64,000 bases of DNA, from positions 31,722,681 through 31,786,680 of the forward strand of contig CM035162.1 of the NCBI GenBank assembly GCA_020205615.1, in the 5' to 3' direction. The position numbers and the translations under genes were made by a program. The DNA comes from Panax quinquefolius. Taxonomy: Eukaryota > Streptophyta > Magnoliopsida > Apiales > Araliaceae. The first letter of the stretch is position 1. Each line of letters starts with the position of its first letter. Below are positions 48,201 through 58,036 of the stretch, one piece after another. The notes beneath the pieces were generated by a model. The model had not been told where the DNA came from. It worked only from the letters and a program-made list of their open reading frames with translations, and did not search any database.

Positions 48201-48958
48201 TCAATTATCTTTCATGACTGATATTCCAAATTAACTTCATTTTGAACTGTTCACTTCCAGGTTTGTGTGCGGAAAGTACGAAATAAAGTTGCTGGAACAA
48301 TAGGTGAAGCTTTCTTGTCATATAATAGGTATGGAATTTTTTATCTTTTAAATGCAATGTGCTCCCGGAAGGAAATCTTCTGATGACAATTCATAAACTG
48401 CGAATTGTTTGTGTATATAATTTGCATGTAGTTTTATGGTTGTCAATAGTTTCATCCCATGTTTGCTTGGTCCCTAATGATACTGGTTTCTACTTTCTAG
48501 TGCAGTAATCTGGTTTATACTCTATAATTGGAAATTTTAGAGTGCGGCTGGTTTTATTTTCTCCAGTGTTCATGAACCTGCATTTGCACTTGCATCTCTT
48601 TATATAATCCCCCGTTTAAGTCAATTTAAGATATTTTCAAATTCAAATTTGATGTGATTCATCAACTTTTGAACACAATAAATCTTGTAAATAGTTTAAA
48701 TTATTCATAATTGTATTGACTAAAAATTAAATGAATCCATATCAATTTTAAATTTAAAAATATCTCTAATTGACTTTAAAATGTCAAAAAGAACTTGGAT
48801 GTTGGAATGGAGTATGAACTTTAACATTGAACGAGTATTATGATGCTCTCACCCATCTCTCTCTCTCTCTCTCTCATGTTTATGATGTTCTATACGTTAA
48901 CTGGGACTCAAATATAATTTGCAGGGTAACCGGTGAATTTATGGATATTGATGATTGA
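34082..48958 (+). CDS. TWINKLE: TWINKLE-type organellar DNA primase-helicase
   Basis: Bifunctional primase-helicase that unwinds and primes organellar DNA at the replication fork. Twenty-one exons, all GT-AG: 34082-34307, 34501-34634, 36318-36371, 36483-36538, 36647-36757, 37232-37315, 38612-38692, 39684-39749, 39863-39979, 40372-40419, 40534-40619, 40759-40819, 41505-41687, 42214-42345, 43092-43153, 45043-45126, 45784-45915, 47876-47972, 48044-48178, 48261-48328, 48925-48958. About 684 aa, near the family length. Domains: Ser/Leu-rich transit peptide (exon 1), CX2C plus WTCFRAKC zinc finger (exons 2-4), TOPRIM with VEGEMDKLA and ATDGD (exons 9, 11), Walker A GVPNSGKS (exon 14), Walker B LVIDPYNEL (exon 17) and VWFVAHPRQ (exon 18). 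The first in-frame ATG is 34082. Exons 3 and 4 do not join in frame: about two bases are missing in exon 3, and two missing or one extra in exon 4. All other junctions keep phase. Confidence 0.93.
35279..35540 (+). mobile_element. Tourist-like MITE in TWINKLE intron 2
   Basis: Terminal inverted repeat TGTTATGTTTGAATTG at the left, matching TGTTACGTTTGGATTG read in reverse from the right. Flanked by the 3-bp duplication TAA (35276-35278 and 35541-35543), as in PIF/Harbinger elements. The interior is rich in GGAATGA/TCATTCC palindromes. Confidence 0.78.
37947..38147 (+). mobile_element. Stowaway-like MITE in TWINKLE intron 6
   Basis: Left end CTCCCTCCACCTCACGTTG and right end ATGTGGGATGGAGAG form a terminal inverted repeat, flanked by TA on both sides (37945-37946, 38148-38149). 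About 200 bp, noncoding. Confidence 0.78.
42154..42210 (+). repeat. TG/TA microsatellite at intron 13 acceptor
   Basis: A GT run followed by about 24 TA units ends only three bases before the exon 14 splice site (CAG at 42211-42213). It occupies the place of the usual U-rich tract before the acceptor. Confidence 0.9.
43856..44045 (+). repeat. 95-bp tandem duplication with TTTAGGG-like motifs
   Basis: GCCTTCTACAAATTTGG begins at 43856 and again at 43951; the copies are almost identical over 95 bp. Each holds GATTTAGGGTTTAAA and GTGTTTAGGGTTC, close to the plant telomere unit. Degenerate versions continue to about 44220. Located in intron 15 of TWINKLE. Confidence 0.85.
47016..47261 (+). mobile_element. 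Stowaway MITE in TWINKLE intron 17
   Basis: Left end CTACCTCCGTCCCACAATAA and right end TTATTAAGGAG flanked by TA. AAGTGCTTTTT near the left pairs with AAAAAGCACTT near the right. About 246 bp. Confidence 0.82.
48607..48826 (+). mobile_element. Possible MITE in TWINKLE intron 20
   Basis: CAATTTAAGATATTTTCAAA near the left and TTTAAAAATATCTCTAATTG near the right form an imperfect inverted repeat, with CCCCCG and GGAATGGAG-like ends. Ends and target duplication are not clean. Confidence 0.4.
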
Positions 48959-49479
48959 TGACCTGTTAAGCAGGAGATAGCAAACTTATTATGATACCCG
49001 GTAACCAGTGTTGTTCCTCTAATTTTGGCACTTCAATATGAATACATCTAACTTTTTCGAAGAGGAGTCCTGCTGGCTGATAATCACTGAAATTGGTGAT
49101 CTGTTGGTGGCGGAAACCATGGAGAAGATGAGATCATGAGAATGAGAATAGTGCATTAGTAGTATATAGATCCTAATATTGTATTATAGAACTTGTAATT
49201 TTGTAGCTCCATTAGTAGAACTTATTTCATTTTTAATCAGGTTTTTATAAGAATGAATGAGCATTTTTCTAATACAAGTGGCTACCATTTTGCTATGAGC
49301 TAATACAATTAAGTAGGGGAAAAAAATAGAAAGTATTGCAGGGGCAGCTAATTGCAGTTACTGGGTATTGCTCAAGGTTGGCTGATTGCTGGACTTGGAC
49401 AGATTGCAGATTTATGGCGCCAAAGACCAAGGCACTTTTGACAGACAAGAAACCACAGCAAGACATGGGTCTCTCCTCC
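48959..49479 (+). other. 3' flank of TWINKLE gene
   Basis: Probable 3' UTR (about 48959-49270) followed by unremarkable sequence. I see no further gene or element here. Confidence 0.5.
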
Positions 49480-49831
49480 CATATTCCTTTTAGAAAATTA
49501 TTGTCTATTTTTACTTGTAGAGGAAGCCGAGCTAGAATCCCTTTCCGTTGCACCTTTTACCACCTAATTTCTTTCAATATTTGAAGATAAACAACATATT
49601 ACATTTAGTGAAATTAAACTTCTTTTGCTGCTAACCACTTTTGCTAGTACGTGTTGTTAGTATTGCTCATTTTAAGGCTGCCTTATTCATATTCCTTTTT
49701 AGAAAATCATTGTCTAGAAATTACTTGTAGAGGAAGCCGAGCTAGAATCCCTCTCCGTTAAACCTTTTCTAATATTTTAATTTGTTTCGAGTGAAATAAG
49801 CTGAAGATAATGGAGGATATTACATTTAGTG
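49480..49831 (+). repeat. Imperfect direct duplication, about 135 bp
   Basis: The segment starting CATATTCCTTTTAGAAAAT and containing TTACTTGTAGAGGAAGCCG occurs at 49480-49610 and 49688-49831, both ending near ATTACATTTAGTG. The copies are separated by about 77 bp of unrelated sequence. Confidence 0.8.
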
Positions 49832-51262
49832 ACGCATTAATAAAAATAGCAAGGTGCCTTTGTATGCTCAAATATTATTTGGTTGTTGTTGTGTTTGGCA
49901 TCGTTAAAAGTATAAATGTAATATTATTGCTTTATCTCTTTAGGTGCAAACAAGAATTTGGTATGTTTTCACAAGTTCACCCCTAAGTTTCTTTTTGATA
50001 TTTTCTTTGACCTCTCCGTCGAGTCTCGCACACAAATTTACAAACTTTGAAAAAATTTTAGGAAACTGATATTTTTCAATTACTTTTGATATTTTTCACG
50101 TATGTCTACATATACGTAATAAAAATTTTACACGTCGCTAATAAAATAAAAAAATATAAAAATAATATAAAATTTCAATTTCCATATTTTATTCAACGAG
50201 TGTTTAATGTAATAATGAAGATATTATTATGACCAGAATTATAATGATAAATATGAGGATATTATGTCAATTTATACAATTACAAAGAAAGTAAAAAAAA
50301 ATTCAAATAAAAAAATCCGACAAATAAGACTATTTTTATAGAACATAACGAGTAATAAAGAAGGGAACGAGAAATTAAAAAAATAAAATAAAAATACTAC
50401 TACATTTGTAGTTGGTCATTACTAGGGGTGCCTCAAAAACATCTAAAACTTTCACATGGCTAGCCACCCCCTCCAAACAAACGAAAAGACACATGACAAC
50501 CGGCCAAAGCCATAAAGGTCCCTACTAAAATTTTGTGCAATACAAGTAATGGTAGGTACCTACCAACTTTACTTTGTTTGACCATTTCTTATATTAATAA
50601 TTAATTAATTAATATTTAAATTTAATCCCATATTTTACAAACAAGTAATTTATACTACTATGCTTTCCTTTGTCCTTTTTGTTTTGATATTATTTTAAGA
50701 ATTGCCAATTAGAGAAAATAAGGACAATTGTCCAGTGCCAATGATTGATAATTTGACAGACTATCCTTGCCACTAGGCCCTCTTTGGACTTTCTTAAATA
50801 TATACTTGATTTTTTTCTTACTTTTTGGGGTTAAAAGCTTTTTTATCATTTATTGAGCCACTATATGTAAATAAATTTAATAGATAGTAAACTCATATTA
50901 AGGCAAAGCTCAATGATAAAAGTTATATAAAAAAAAAGGAGTCCAACTACTATAACATGATGCCCTAACTTGACTAGAGATCAAGACTCTTTACAACTCG
51001 TACCAATAACGATATTGAACCGTCATAGATTGATTAAAAATGCAGTCTCATTAACCATCTACGTACTCATATTCATAGGTCGATTGAAGGTTAAAACTTT
51101 AGTTCGACAGAAAAACAAAGCAAATTAGTATTTATCTACCAGTGGATTAGTCGACATTTTTTACAAAATTTATTTATCGGAAGCTCTTGTTTTTATATTT
51201 GGCATTTTGCAATGTACAACCAAACAGGCTCTTAGGAACTTATGTCGCATCTATATAACCTA
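49832..51262. other. AT-rich intergenic sequence
   Basis: No convincing reading frame, RNA gene or transposon end. The region contains scattered A/T runs and decayed sequence only. Confidence 0.5.
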
Positions 51263-51264
51263 TA

Positions 51265-51523
51265 CTCCCTCCGTCCCATAATATGACCTTTTAGAGTTGT
51301 GTTAAAAAATAAAAGAAATAATGATATATGATTAAATATAATATTAATTGTCTATAATACTATTTATCATATACTTATCTCACTCTCTCGCGCATCTGCA
51401 ATATTTTCCCATGAAGAGTATTTTTGAAAAGATTGTGGCTAATTCTCTTAGATATATAAAACGTTAAATAATTTTAAAAAAATAAAATTATTTAAAATAT
51501 TATATATTATGAGACGGATGAAG
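51265..51523 (+). mobile_element. Stowaway MITE
   Basis: Left end CTCCCTCCGTCCCATAATAT and right end ATTATGAGACGGATGAAG, flanked by TA at 51263-51264 and 51524-51525. About 259 bp. Confidence 0.85.
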
Positions 51524-52407
51524 TACCACATACATAATGCAACTAAGAAATTAACTGAGTAATAAATGTTCCAAATATAATTGAGTACAACATTATTCCT
51601 TCTAACAGAGTAGCAAGGACATTAATTTCCTATAGATTATGAGAATATACTGACATCAAATCAACTAAAACAATTAATTAAATGAGATTAGATTATGATT
51701 TATGATATATCCTCCACAAATGCAACTAACATGACACAACTACCACATGGAGCTATGTCTTTGACAACTAATGAAACGGCCACAAGAATCTAATCAACTC
51801 AAACAAGACTGTCCACGTCAATTTCCATACAAGGATTGCCGGATGGCAGTACGTTATAGGATTATTCACTTAGTTGGCTTCCCAATGAAACTATCCAAAC
51901 ATAACCCATTGTTTTATTTTAATTTTATATCAATTACCTTGATCTTTCAAAGTCTCGATAATGATGCATCTAAATATTACTTATATGTCACTAGTTACTT
52001 GATCATTTCGACTTTTAAATGCACCAATTTTAGTACTCTTAAAAGTTGGGTTTAAAGTTAAATAAATTCCGTTTAAAATCAACGATTTTTAGACAAATAA
52101 AAATTTAAAATATATTTAAATTTTTAAATGCACTAAATACCTTAAGAAATTGCAATTAACATCAAATTGAAAGCGATAAAATAGAATAATAATTTGTGAA
52201 TATTTTTTTTACTACTTTCGATTCCATATGATGTATCCATGATGTTTCGATATCCAACATCGAAAATATAGTTATTAGTTTATTATAATGCCACCATTAT
52301 TAAATTAACTAATAATTAGTACTTGGGGTAGTAATGAAACAAGAATACATCATTGTTAATTGAAATTTTTGGTCAATGTCGTTTTTTTTTTGGAGCAAAT
52401 GAAATTA
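51524..52407. other. AT-rich intergenic sequence
   Basis: Between two MITEs. No gene-like feature is visible; the short open frame at 51771-52055 has no recognisable domain. Confidence 0.45.
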
Positions 52408-52409
52408 TA

Positions 52410-52694
52410 CTCTCTCCGTTCCTAAAAGATTATCGTTTTAAAAGAAAAAATTTATTCCAAAATATTTGTCGTTTATAATTTTCGAGAAGAATAAATTATT
52501 TACTTTCCTATATTACTCCTACCTTCTCTCATTGTCCCAATAAATTCTCTCTCTTGTATTAATAGTTTTCAATTTCCCATAAATGGGTAGTGATGGAATT
52601 TCAAACAAATTAATTCAATTTCTCATAGTATTAAATGATTTTCTTAATCTATGTGCAAAAACTTTAAACGACAATCTTTTAAGAATGGATGTAG
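52410..52694 (+). mobile_element. Stowaway MITE
   Basis: Left end CTCTCTCCGTTCCTAAAAG and right end CTTTTAAGAATGGATGTAG with TA on both sides. GATTATCGTTTTAAAAG pairs with TTTAAACGACAATC. About 285 bp. Confidence 0.82.
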
Positions 52695-52714
52695 TATATA
52701 TATATATACACACA

Positions 52715-52892
52715 GTCCGCTTCTCCAGAGAACCCAGGAGGCAGACCAAAAATTAACGAACCGGATTTAGCGACGGACAAAATTATCGCTAAAATATAAA
52801 AAATCACTTTTTATGCTTTAACAACGATTTTGTTCGTCGCTAAATCCAGTTCGTTTTTGGTCAGCCCCATGGGTTTGCTCGAAAGAGCCTGC

Positions 52893-52893
<1 letters not shown>
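52715..52893 (+). mobile_element. Foldback MITE in a TA repeat
   Basis: GACCAAAAATTAACGAACCG with GGATTTAGCGACGGACAAAAT at the left pairs with ATTTTGTTCGTCGCTAAATCC and GTTCGTTTTTGGTC at the right, around a short AT-rich loop. It sits between two TATATA runs. About 179 bp. Confidence 0.82.
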
Positions 52894-52932
<39 letters not shown>

Positions 52933-52934
52933 GA

Positions 52935-53452
52935 GATCTGTCAGGACTCCGGACAGTCCTAAAAATCTGGACCTATTTTTTTTTTTTTTTGCTTTTTTTT
53001 TGAAACAACTAAAAAAAATAAAAATAAAATTATGGAACTGAAATTTTACATAATAAAGTGTTTTGGGTGTGTTTTGGATACTATAAAAAAAATATATATA
53101 CGATGCATTGCGGCATGCATATATTTTTGTATAGGCATCCAAATCACACCCAAAACATCAGAATATATAAAAATTCCAGTTCCATAATTTTTTTTTTTCG
53201 TTGTTTCAAAAAAAAAAAAAAACAAAAATAAAAAACAAAAATAGGTTTGTATATGAGTCCGGATCCAGTTCGGGATCCCGGACTCTACAGATATATTTTG
53301 TTATATGTATCCAAATCACACCCAAAATACTATATTATGTAAAAATTTCAGTTCCATAAAATATTAAACTTTTTTTTTAGTTATTTTAAAAAAAAAAGCA
53401 AAAAAAAAAAAGATCCGAATTTTGGTCAGATACGGGAGTCCGGACCTGATCC

Positions 53453-53455
<3 letters not shown>
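52935..53455 (+). mobile_element. Foldback element plus a third half-arm
   Basis: A long inverted repeat (52935-53293). The left arm has GGACTCCGG, a T-run, GAAACAAC, TTATGGAACTGAA and TTTTGGGTGTG; the right arm is its reverse. It is followed at 53294-53455 by another right-type arm with the same blocks (CCAAATCACACCCAAAA, TTCAGTTCCATAA, AGTCCGGACC). A related element is at 57368-57697. Confidence 0.72.
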
Positions 53456-53498
<43 letters not shown>

Positions 53499-53562
53499 TC
53501 GTATGAGAATTTCAAGTAAGCATTAATTGTTTAGTTTCTAATATTACCCCAAGTAATAAATA

Positions 53563-54262
53563 CTTCCTCCGTCCCATAGTTTATAGGCTGATTTTTTATT
53601 TTGAGATGTCCCAATATATATGATACTTACTATTTATAAAATTTAGTTGGTTTTACTTTTATTCCCTTATAATAAATACTCCCTCGATTCCTATATAACT
53701 GACTCTTTAGAGAAAAAAATTGATTCCTAAATAATTGACGTTTTCATATTTCTAGGAGGTTTTTTCTCTTATTTTTCTAGATTACCCCTAAAACATCTCA
53801 TCTTTCTAAGTGCAAGACTCCTATTTAATTTCAACCTTGACCCACCATTAATTATAAAAAAATAAAAACAAAAAAAGGGCAATTTAGACTTTACCTTGAC
53901 CCATCATTACTTTCCTTAAAAAGTGGACTTTGGCCTCCAACGTCAGTTATATAGAACCGAGAGAGTATTCAATCATTACTCTTTTTTTGAAGAAACAACA
54001 TTCAGTGTCATTATTTTTATCACCACATTTAATGTTGTTGTATTCTCTTTGGTTAAAGTTCTATGGTTATGGACTTTAATTGTCAGTACACGTCAATCAA
54101 TGAAATTGAGAGTTCCAGTGTGATAAGTAAGGAGTAATTAATTTATTCATTAATTCCATATTAAGGTGTATATGTAGAAAATTATGTTAAAAATTGCCAC
54201 TTAAACTGATTTTCTTAAACTATATACCAAAAAATCAGCCTATAACTATGAGATGGAGGGAG
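53563..54262 (+). mobile_element. Stowaway MITE hosting another MITE
   Basis: Left end TTCCTCCGTCCCATAGTTTA with TAGGCTGATTTTTT, and right end AAAAAATCAGCCTATAACTA with GAGATGGAGGGAG, flanked by TA. A second element occupies 53679-53965. Without it the host is about 410 bp. Confidence 0.85.
53679..53965 (+). mobile_element. Stowaway-like MITE nested in the 53563 element
   Basis: Left end CTCCCTCGATTCCTATATAA with CTGACTC, and right end GTCAGTTATATAGAACCGAG with AGAG. TA duplicated at 53677-53678 and 53966-53967. About 287 bp. Confidence 0.83.
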
Positions 54263-54362
54263 TAATAACTTTAGTTCTCTCACTATTTTTTGCCCAATAA
54301 ATAATACTTTTTTTTTTCAATGTAAGGGCAATATAGATAATTAATAGTATATTTAATATTTT

Positions 54363-54417
54363 ACAATGATTTCCTTAATACTTGTGCACAACTCTAAAAC
54401 TAATATAACGGAGAGAG
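54363..54417 (-). mobile_element. Partial Stowaway arm
   Basis: CTTAATACTTGTGCACAACT followed by CTAAAACTAATATAACGGAGAGAG is the reverse complement of the left arm of the element at 54466. Its own left end is not clear. Confidence 0.6.
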
Positions 54418-54465
54418 TACAACATAGAGATGCTGACCAACCATGAACTTCATTAGAATAAGATA

Positions 54466-54639
54466 CTCCCTCCGTCTCTTAATATAAGATATTTTAGAGT
54501 TGTGCACAAGTATTAAGAAAATAATTGTATAGTATTAAATATAATATCAAATATATATATATAGTCATTGTATTAAAAAAAAATTATTATTTATTAGACA
54601 AATTACTAAAATTACATGCTCACATAGACGCGGGGGGAG
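54466..54639 (+). mobile_element. Stowaway-like MITE
   Basis: Left end CTCCCTCCGTCTCTTAATAT and right end GACGCGGGGGGAG, with TA on both sides. The left arm AGAGTTGTGCACAAG is shared with the partial arm at 54363. Confidence 0.7.
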
Positions 54640-54990
54640 TAACGAGGAACAACAAAAAAACATGCTTTCCCACTACTAATGCTTCTATGCATGATTTCAC
54701 ATATTTTCCATTAAGACATAATTATACAAATGGCAGTTGGTTGTCTTAAAAAGAAAGACAGCTGCTAAAGCAAGACAGAACATTGAGATGAACAATAAAG
54801 AGTGCTTGGCCACGATTAAATTAAATTTTTTACCCTTTATCCATTTATATTATTCTAGCCAGTGACCATACTACATATTAATGACATAACTTTATGAATA
54901 TTATTAGTTTTGTAACATGTATCTAGCTGTAATTTTGAAAAATAAAAACATCATTGATGCCTTATTTATCAATTGAGTTATTTACATAAA
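54640..54990. other. AT-rich spacer
   Basis: No feature seen. Confidence 0.45.
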
Positions 54991-55125
54991 TAAGTCTATT
55001 ATCACATAAACCGCTCACATACATTCACATGCATATTTTGATGGTCCACGTGACTTGTTCTGCATGTAGACCATCAAAATATGTATATGAGTGTATATGA
55101 ACGGTTTTATGTGATAGTAGACTTA
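54991..55125 (+). mobile_element. 135-bp foldback MITE
   Basis: TAAGTCTATTATCACATAAA at the left pairs with TTTATGTGATAGTAGACTTA at the right, and CATATTTTGATGGTC pairs with GACCATCAAAATATG near the centre. The ends can be read as AGTC/GACT with a TA duplication. Confidence 0.82.
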
Positions 55126-55139
55126 CTATATTTATATTG

Positions 55140-55550
55140 TCTATTATATTCTATCAGTTTAATATTGTTGAATGCTAATTATAATTTATTTTACATTATC
55201 TTAGTCATAATATTTCTTACTGAAATTTAGTTGAGTTCGCCTTTCTTTCATTTTTTTTGAGGAAAATGAGAGCGTAGCGAGGGGACTAGTCGGAAAAGCA
55301 GAGTGATGGTCCTAGATGGTGAATTAGTAGTCCTCACTATTCATGAAATAGTGTGATAATAAATGTAATGAGGACCTTATTGAGTTTTGTATATTGTCTA
55401 GATGACAATATTTGTATAAAACTCACAAATTTTATATATGTTTTTTGTCGTATTTTACACATTTGTTGTATAATTAAGTTGTATTTGTATTCAGTACCTT
55501 GTATCTGGCGACCCAAGATGGGTGATGTATACCTGTTTTGGGGGCGTCAC
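55140..55550 (+). repeat. Fragment of gypsy LTR, U5 end
   Basis: Similar to 2420-2824: TTAGTCATAATATTTCTTACTG, the AGTAGTCCTCACTATT...ATGAGGAC hairpin, CGACCCAAGATGGGTGATG and GGGGGCGTCACA. The left part of the LTR is missing. It abuts LTR sequence of the solo-LTR family. Confidence 0.8.
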
Positions 55551-57367
55551 AATTTGACTCTTCTAATGGATTGCTCGTTCCGCTGCAACTATGGTTGAAA
55601 AGTTTTATCATCTACCATATGTTCTAAATCTCTGATTCATTACTGATGAAGGCTATTGATAATTTAATTATCTTTAGTCATGATATTCTTTACTGGACTA
55701 TTTGTGTTTACCCTTTTGCTTCACAATTCATTTCAGGTAATAAGAGTGTAGTTGGGTCGAGCGAGGGTAACAGGGGAATAGAACGGTGATCTCTAACTGT
55801 GGAGGTTCTCCCTAAACAGTATAGAAAAATATGTTATATTTTATACATCATTTAACAGTTATATTTGGTGAATCAAATAGGGTGAGGCGAACCCAACTTT
55901 GGAAGGGTATTTTGTCACTATCATCCAAGATGTGTAATGACATACAACCTCGGGTTATCATAAAGCAGGGTTGTGCACATCCACTTGCTCAGTATATCCA
56001 CGAGCACTATCTATATAATCTTGGAGTTTGATTGAAATATAATTCTCAACTGGAGACAGTGGAGATAGTTATATGTCAAGAGAAGATTCACTATTGGAAA
56101 GAACATGATAGTAATCTTCTCATTTTTCTTTGGAAACTATTGGGCCAACCAATGATAATTCGGTGGACATATGATATCTATCATAACCTAGATGCATGGG
56201 CTCCCATGTACGAAGGTTTCCTTGAGCACTTCCCAAAGATTTTAATTTTTAAAAGCTTATTATTTGTTGCACCTTTATGTAAAGCGCCGCCATGACGTCT
56301 TATCCAAATTTGGAATGAGTCGCGGTTGGTATATATTTGTATCAAAACTCACAACATATGTGTTATTGTATTTTGCACGACAATTGTAGTAATAAAGTTA
56401 TAGTTATTTTCTGTACCATGTATTTTGGCGACTCAGAATAGGTTGGATGGATTGGACCTATTTTGGGGGAGTTACATTTGGTATCAGAGCTTAGGGATAT
56501 GGTCTCTGGCAGAGATCAGGGAATAGAACTAGGAGGGGAGAGACAAGTAATATCCTTCGCTAGTGTGTGTCCTATCTAATCTAAATTTTCTTACTTAAGT
56601 TGACAAATTGTGATATGTCAATTAACCTTTGTTTTGAAGCTGTATTCTAGAATGATATCTGAAATACATAAGATGAGGAATGGAGAAATCATGATGACCG
56701 AGGAGATAGAATCTGAAATGAAAGCAAGGTATTTTCAACTCTTCGAAATACCAGGTACGTAAATTTCGGGGACGAAATTTCATAAGGAGGGGAGATTGTA
56801 AGACCCCGAATTTTATGAAATAAAAGTATTCAATTTTTCCTATAATTACTATTCAGTAAATGGTTAAATTGATAAAAGGTTAAAGTTAAGGGTGATATAT
56901 GTAAATATTTTAAATAAGCAAATGATTATAAAATACTCATTGTTGTCGGGGAATATTCGTTTGGTCGTGGAATATTCTTCTTTGTGTGAGGAGAATATTA
57001 AATGCAATGGTAGCAGACTATATTTGTGGGCCCCATAACAGAATATTTGTCGGATGAAGAAAATGACAAGTTTGAGTTTTTATAAATAACGGCGTAATGG
57101 TTACCGTTAACACTGTTGAAATACCCGGTGGTTAAAATACAATAATACGTGTGGTTGACAAAGAATATTACCTGCATGTATTACCTGATATTTTTTGAAT
57201 TATTGATTCTTACGTAAGAAGGCACTACTCAATAATTGTTACAGTAATTACTGTTCAATATTTTATTTTATTGATTCAATAATTGTCACTGCACAATATT
57301 TTCCATTATCAGATCGATAATTCATATTATTTGAATAATATTATTAGAGAGTATTATTGGCAATGTC
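55551..57367 (+). mobile_element. Internally deleted gypsy element, decayed
   Basis: Partial 5' LTR (55551-56476, ending GGGGGAGTTACA), intact primer site TGGTATCAGAGC (56479-56490), leader, gag start ATG at 56652 (MISEIHKMRNG), then a jump at about 56695 to the last pol codons (EIESEMKARYFQLFEIPGT, stop 56762). A purine tract AAGGAGGGGAGAT follows, then a 3' LTR from 56797 (TGTAAGACCCCGAATTTT) broken at 57367. The whole of gag-pol is reduced to about 110 bp. It belongs to the family of the solo LTR at 7024. Confidence 0.85.
56479..56490 (+). other. Intact tRNA-Met primer-binding site
   Basis: TGGTATCAGAGC, the standard plant initiator-tRNA-Met site, two bases after the LTR end. It is the reference for the decayed sites at 2826, 15789 and 25994. 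Confidence 0.85.
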
Positions 57368-57697
57368 CCGGTTTTTGTTAAGTTACAGAATTTTATTTTA
57401 TTTTATTGTTTTTTAAAACAACTAATTTTTTAAATATTTTATGGGAACCAAATTTTACATATCTGATATTTTTGGGTGTGATTTGATACATATAACAAAA
57501 TATGTATGTATAGTCTGTAAAAGTCATGTCTGATGCACTGCTTTTTTGTTATATGTATCTAAATCACACCCAAAAACATCAGATTATGTAAAAAATTCAG
57601 ATTCCATAAAATATTAAATTTTTTTAGTTGTTTTAAAAATAAAATAAAAATCAAGTAACTTAAGAAAATGCGAGTCCTGATAGAAACGGACCCTATA
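57368..57697 (+). mobile_element. Foldback element inserted in gypsy LTR
   Basis: Arms share TTAAGTTAC, TTTTAAAACAACTAA, TTTATGGGAACC/TCAGATTCCATAAA and TTTTGGGTGTGATTTGATAC/GTATCTAAATCACACCCAAA. It begins within LTR sequence GGCAATGTC; no LTR is recognisable after it. Same family as 52935-53455. Confidence 0.72.
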
Positions 57698-58026
57698 TAT
57701 ATAATTATCTTTTTTTAATACAATACATTTTAATTATAGTTTTATTTGTACTTAAGACTATCTCATTTAAATTGTTAGTAACTTATAAAAAAAATATTTT
57801 AGTTTAATTAACACATATTTTGCATAAGTCGTACAAATATTAAAAAATTTAAGTTAAATTATTAATGGAGTTATTCTAATTAGAGTGATTGAGTATGTTG
57901 ATATTTTAGTTTTTGGTGTTTAGCAATAAAAATTATTATTTGAATTCTTAGTTTCATATTATGATTTTTATATGTTAAATTTTTTTGAGTATATGTCAAA
58001 ATTTGGGATGTTTATGATTTTGATTA
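57698..58026. other. AT-rich spacer
   Basis: No feature seen. Confidence 0.45.
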
Positions 58027-58036
58027 TATTTTTTTA

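Noticed and set aside
52861..53142. 93-codon minus-strand frame
   Set aside because: It runs through a TA repeat and a foldback element and is low-complexity.
55831..56295. Two adjoining open frames that looked like a captured host gene
   Set aside because: The DNA aligns loosely with LTR sequence at 19870-20060 (e.g. ATAGTAATCTTCT) and lies between LTR marks, so it is most simply a diverged LTR. No protein family was recognised.
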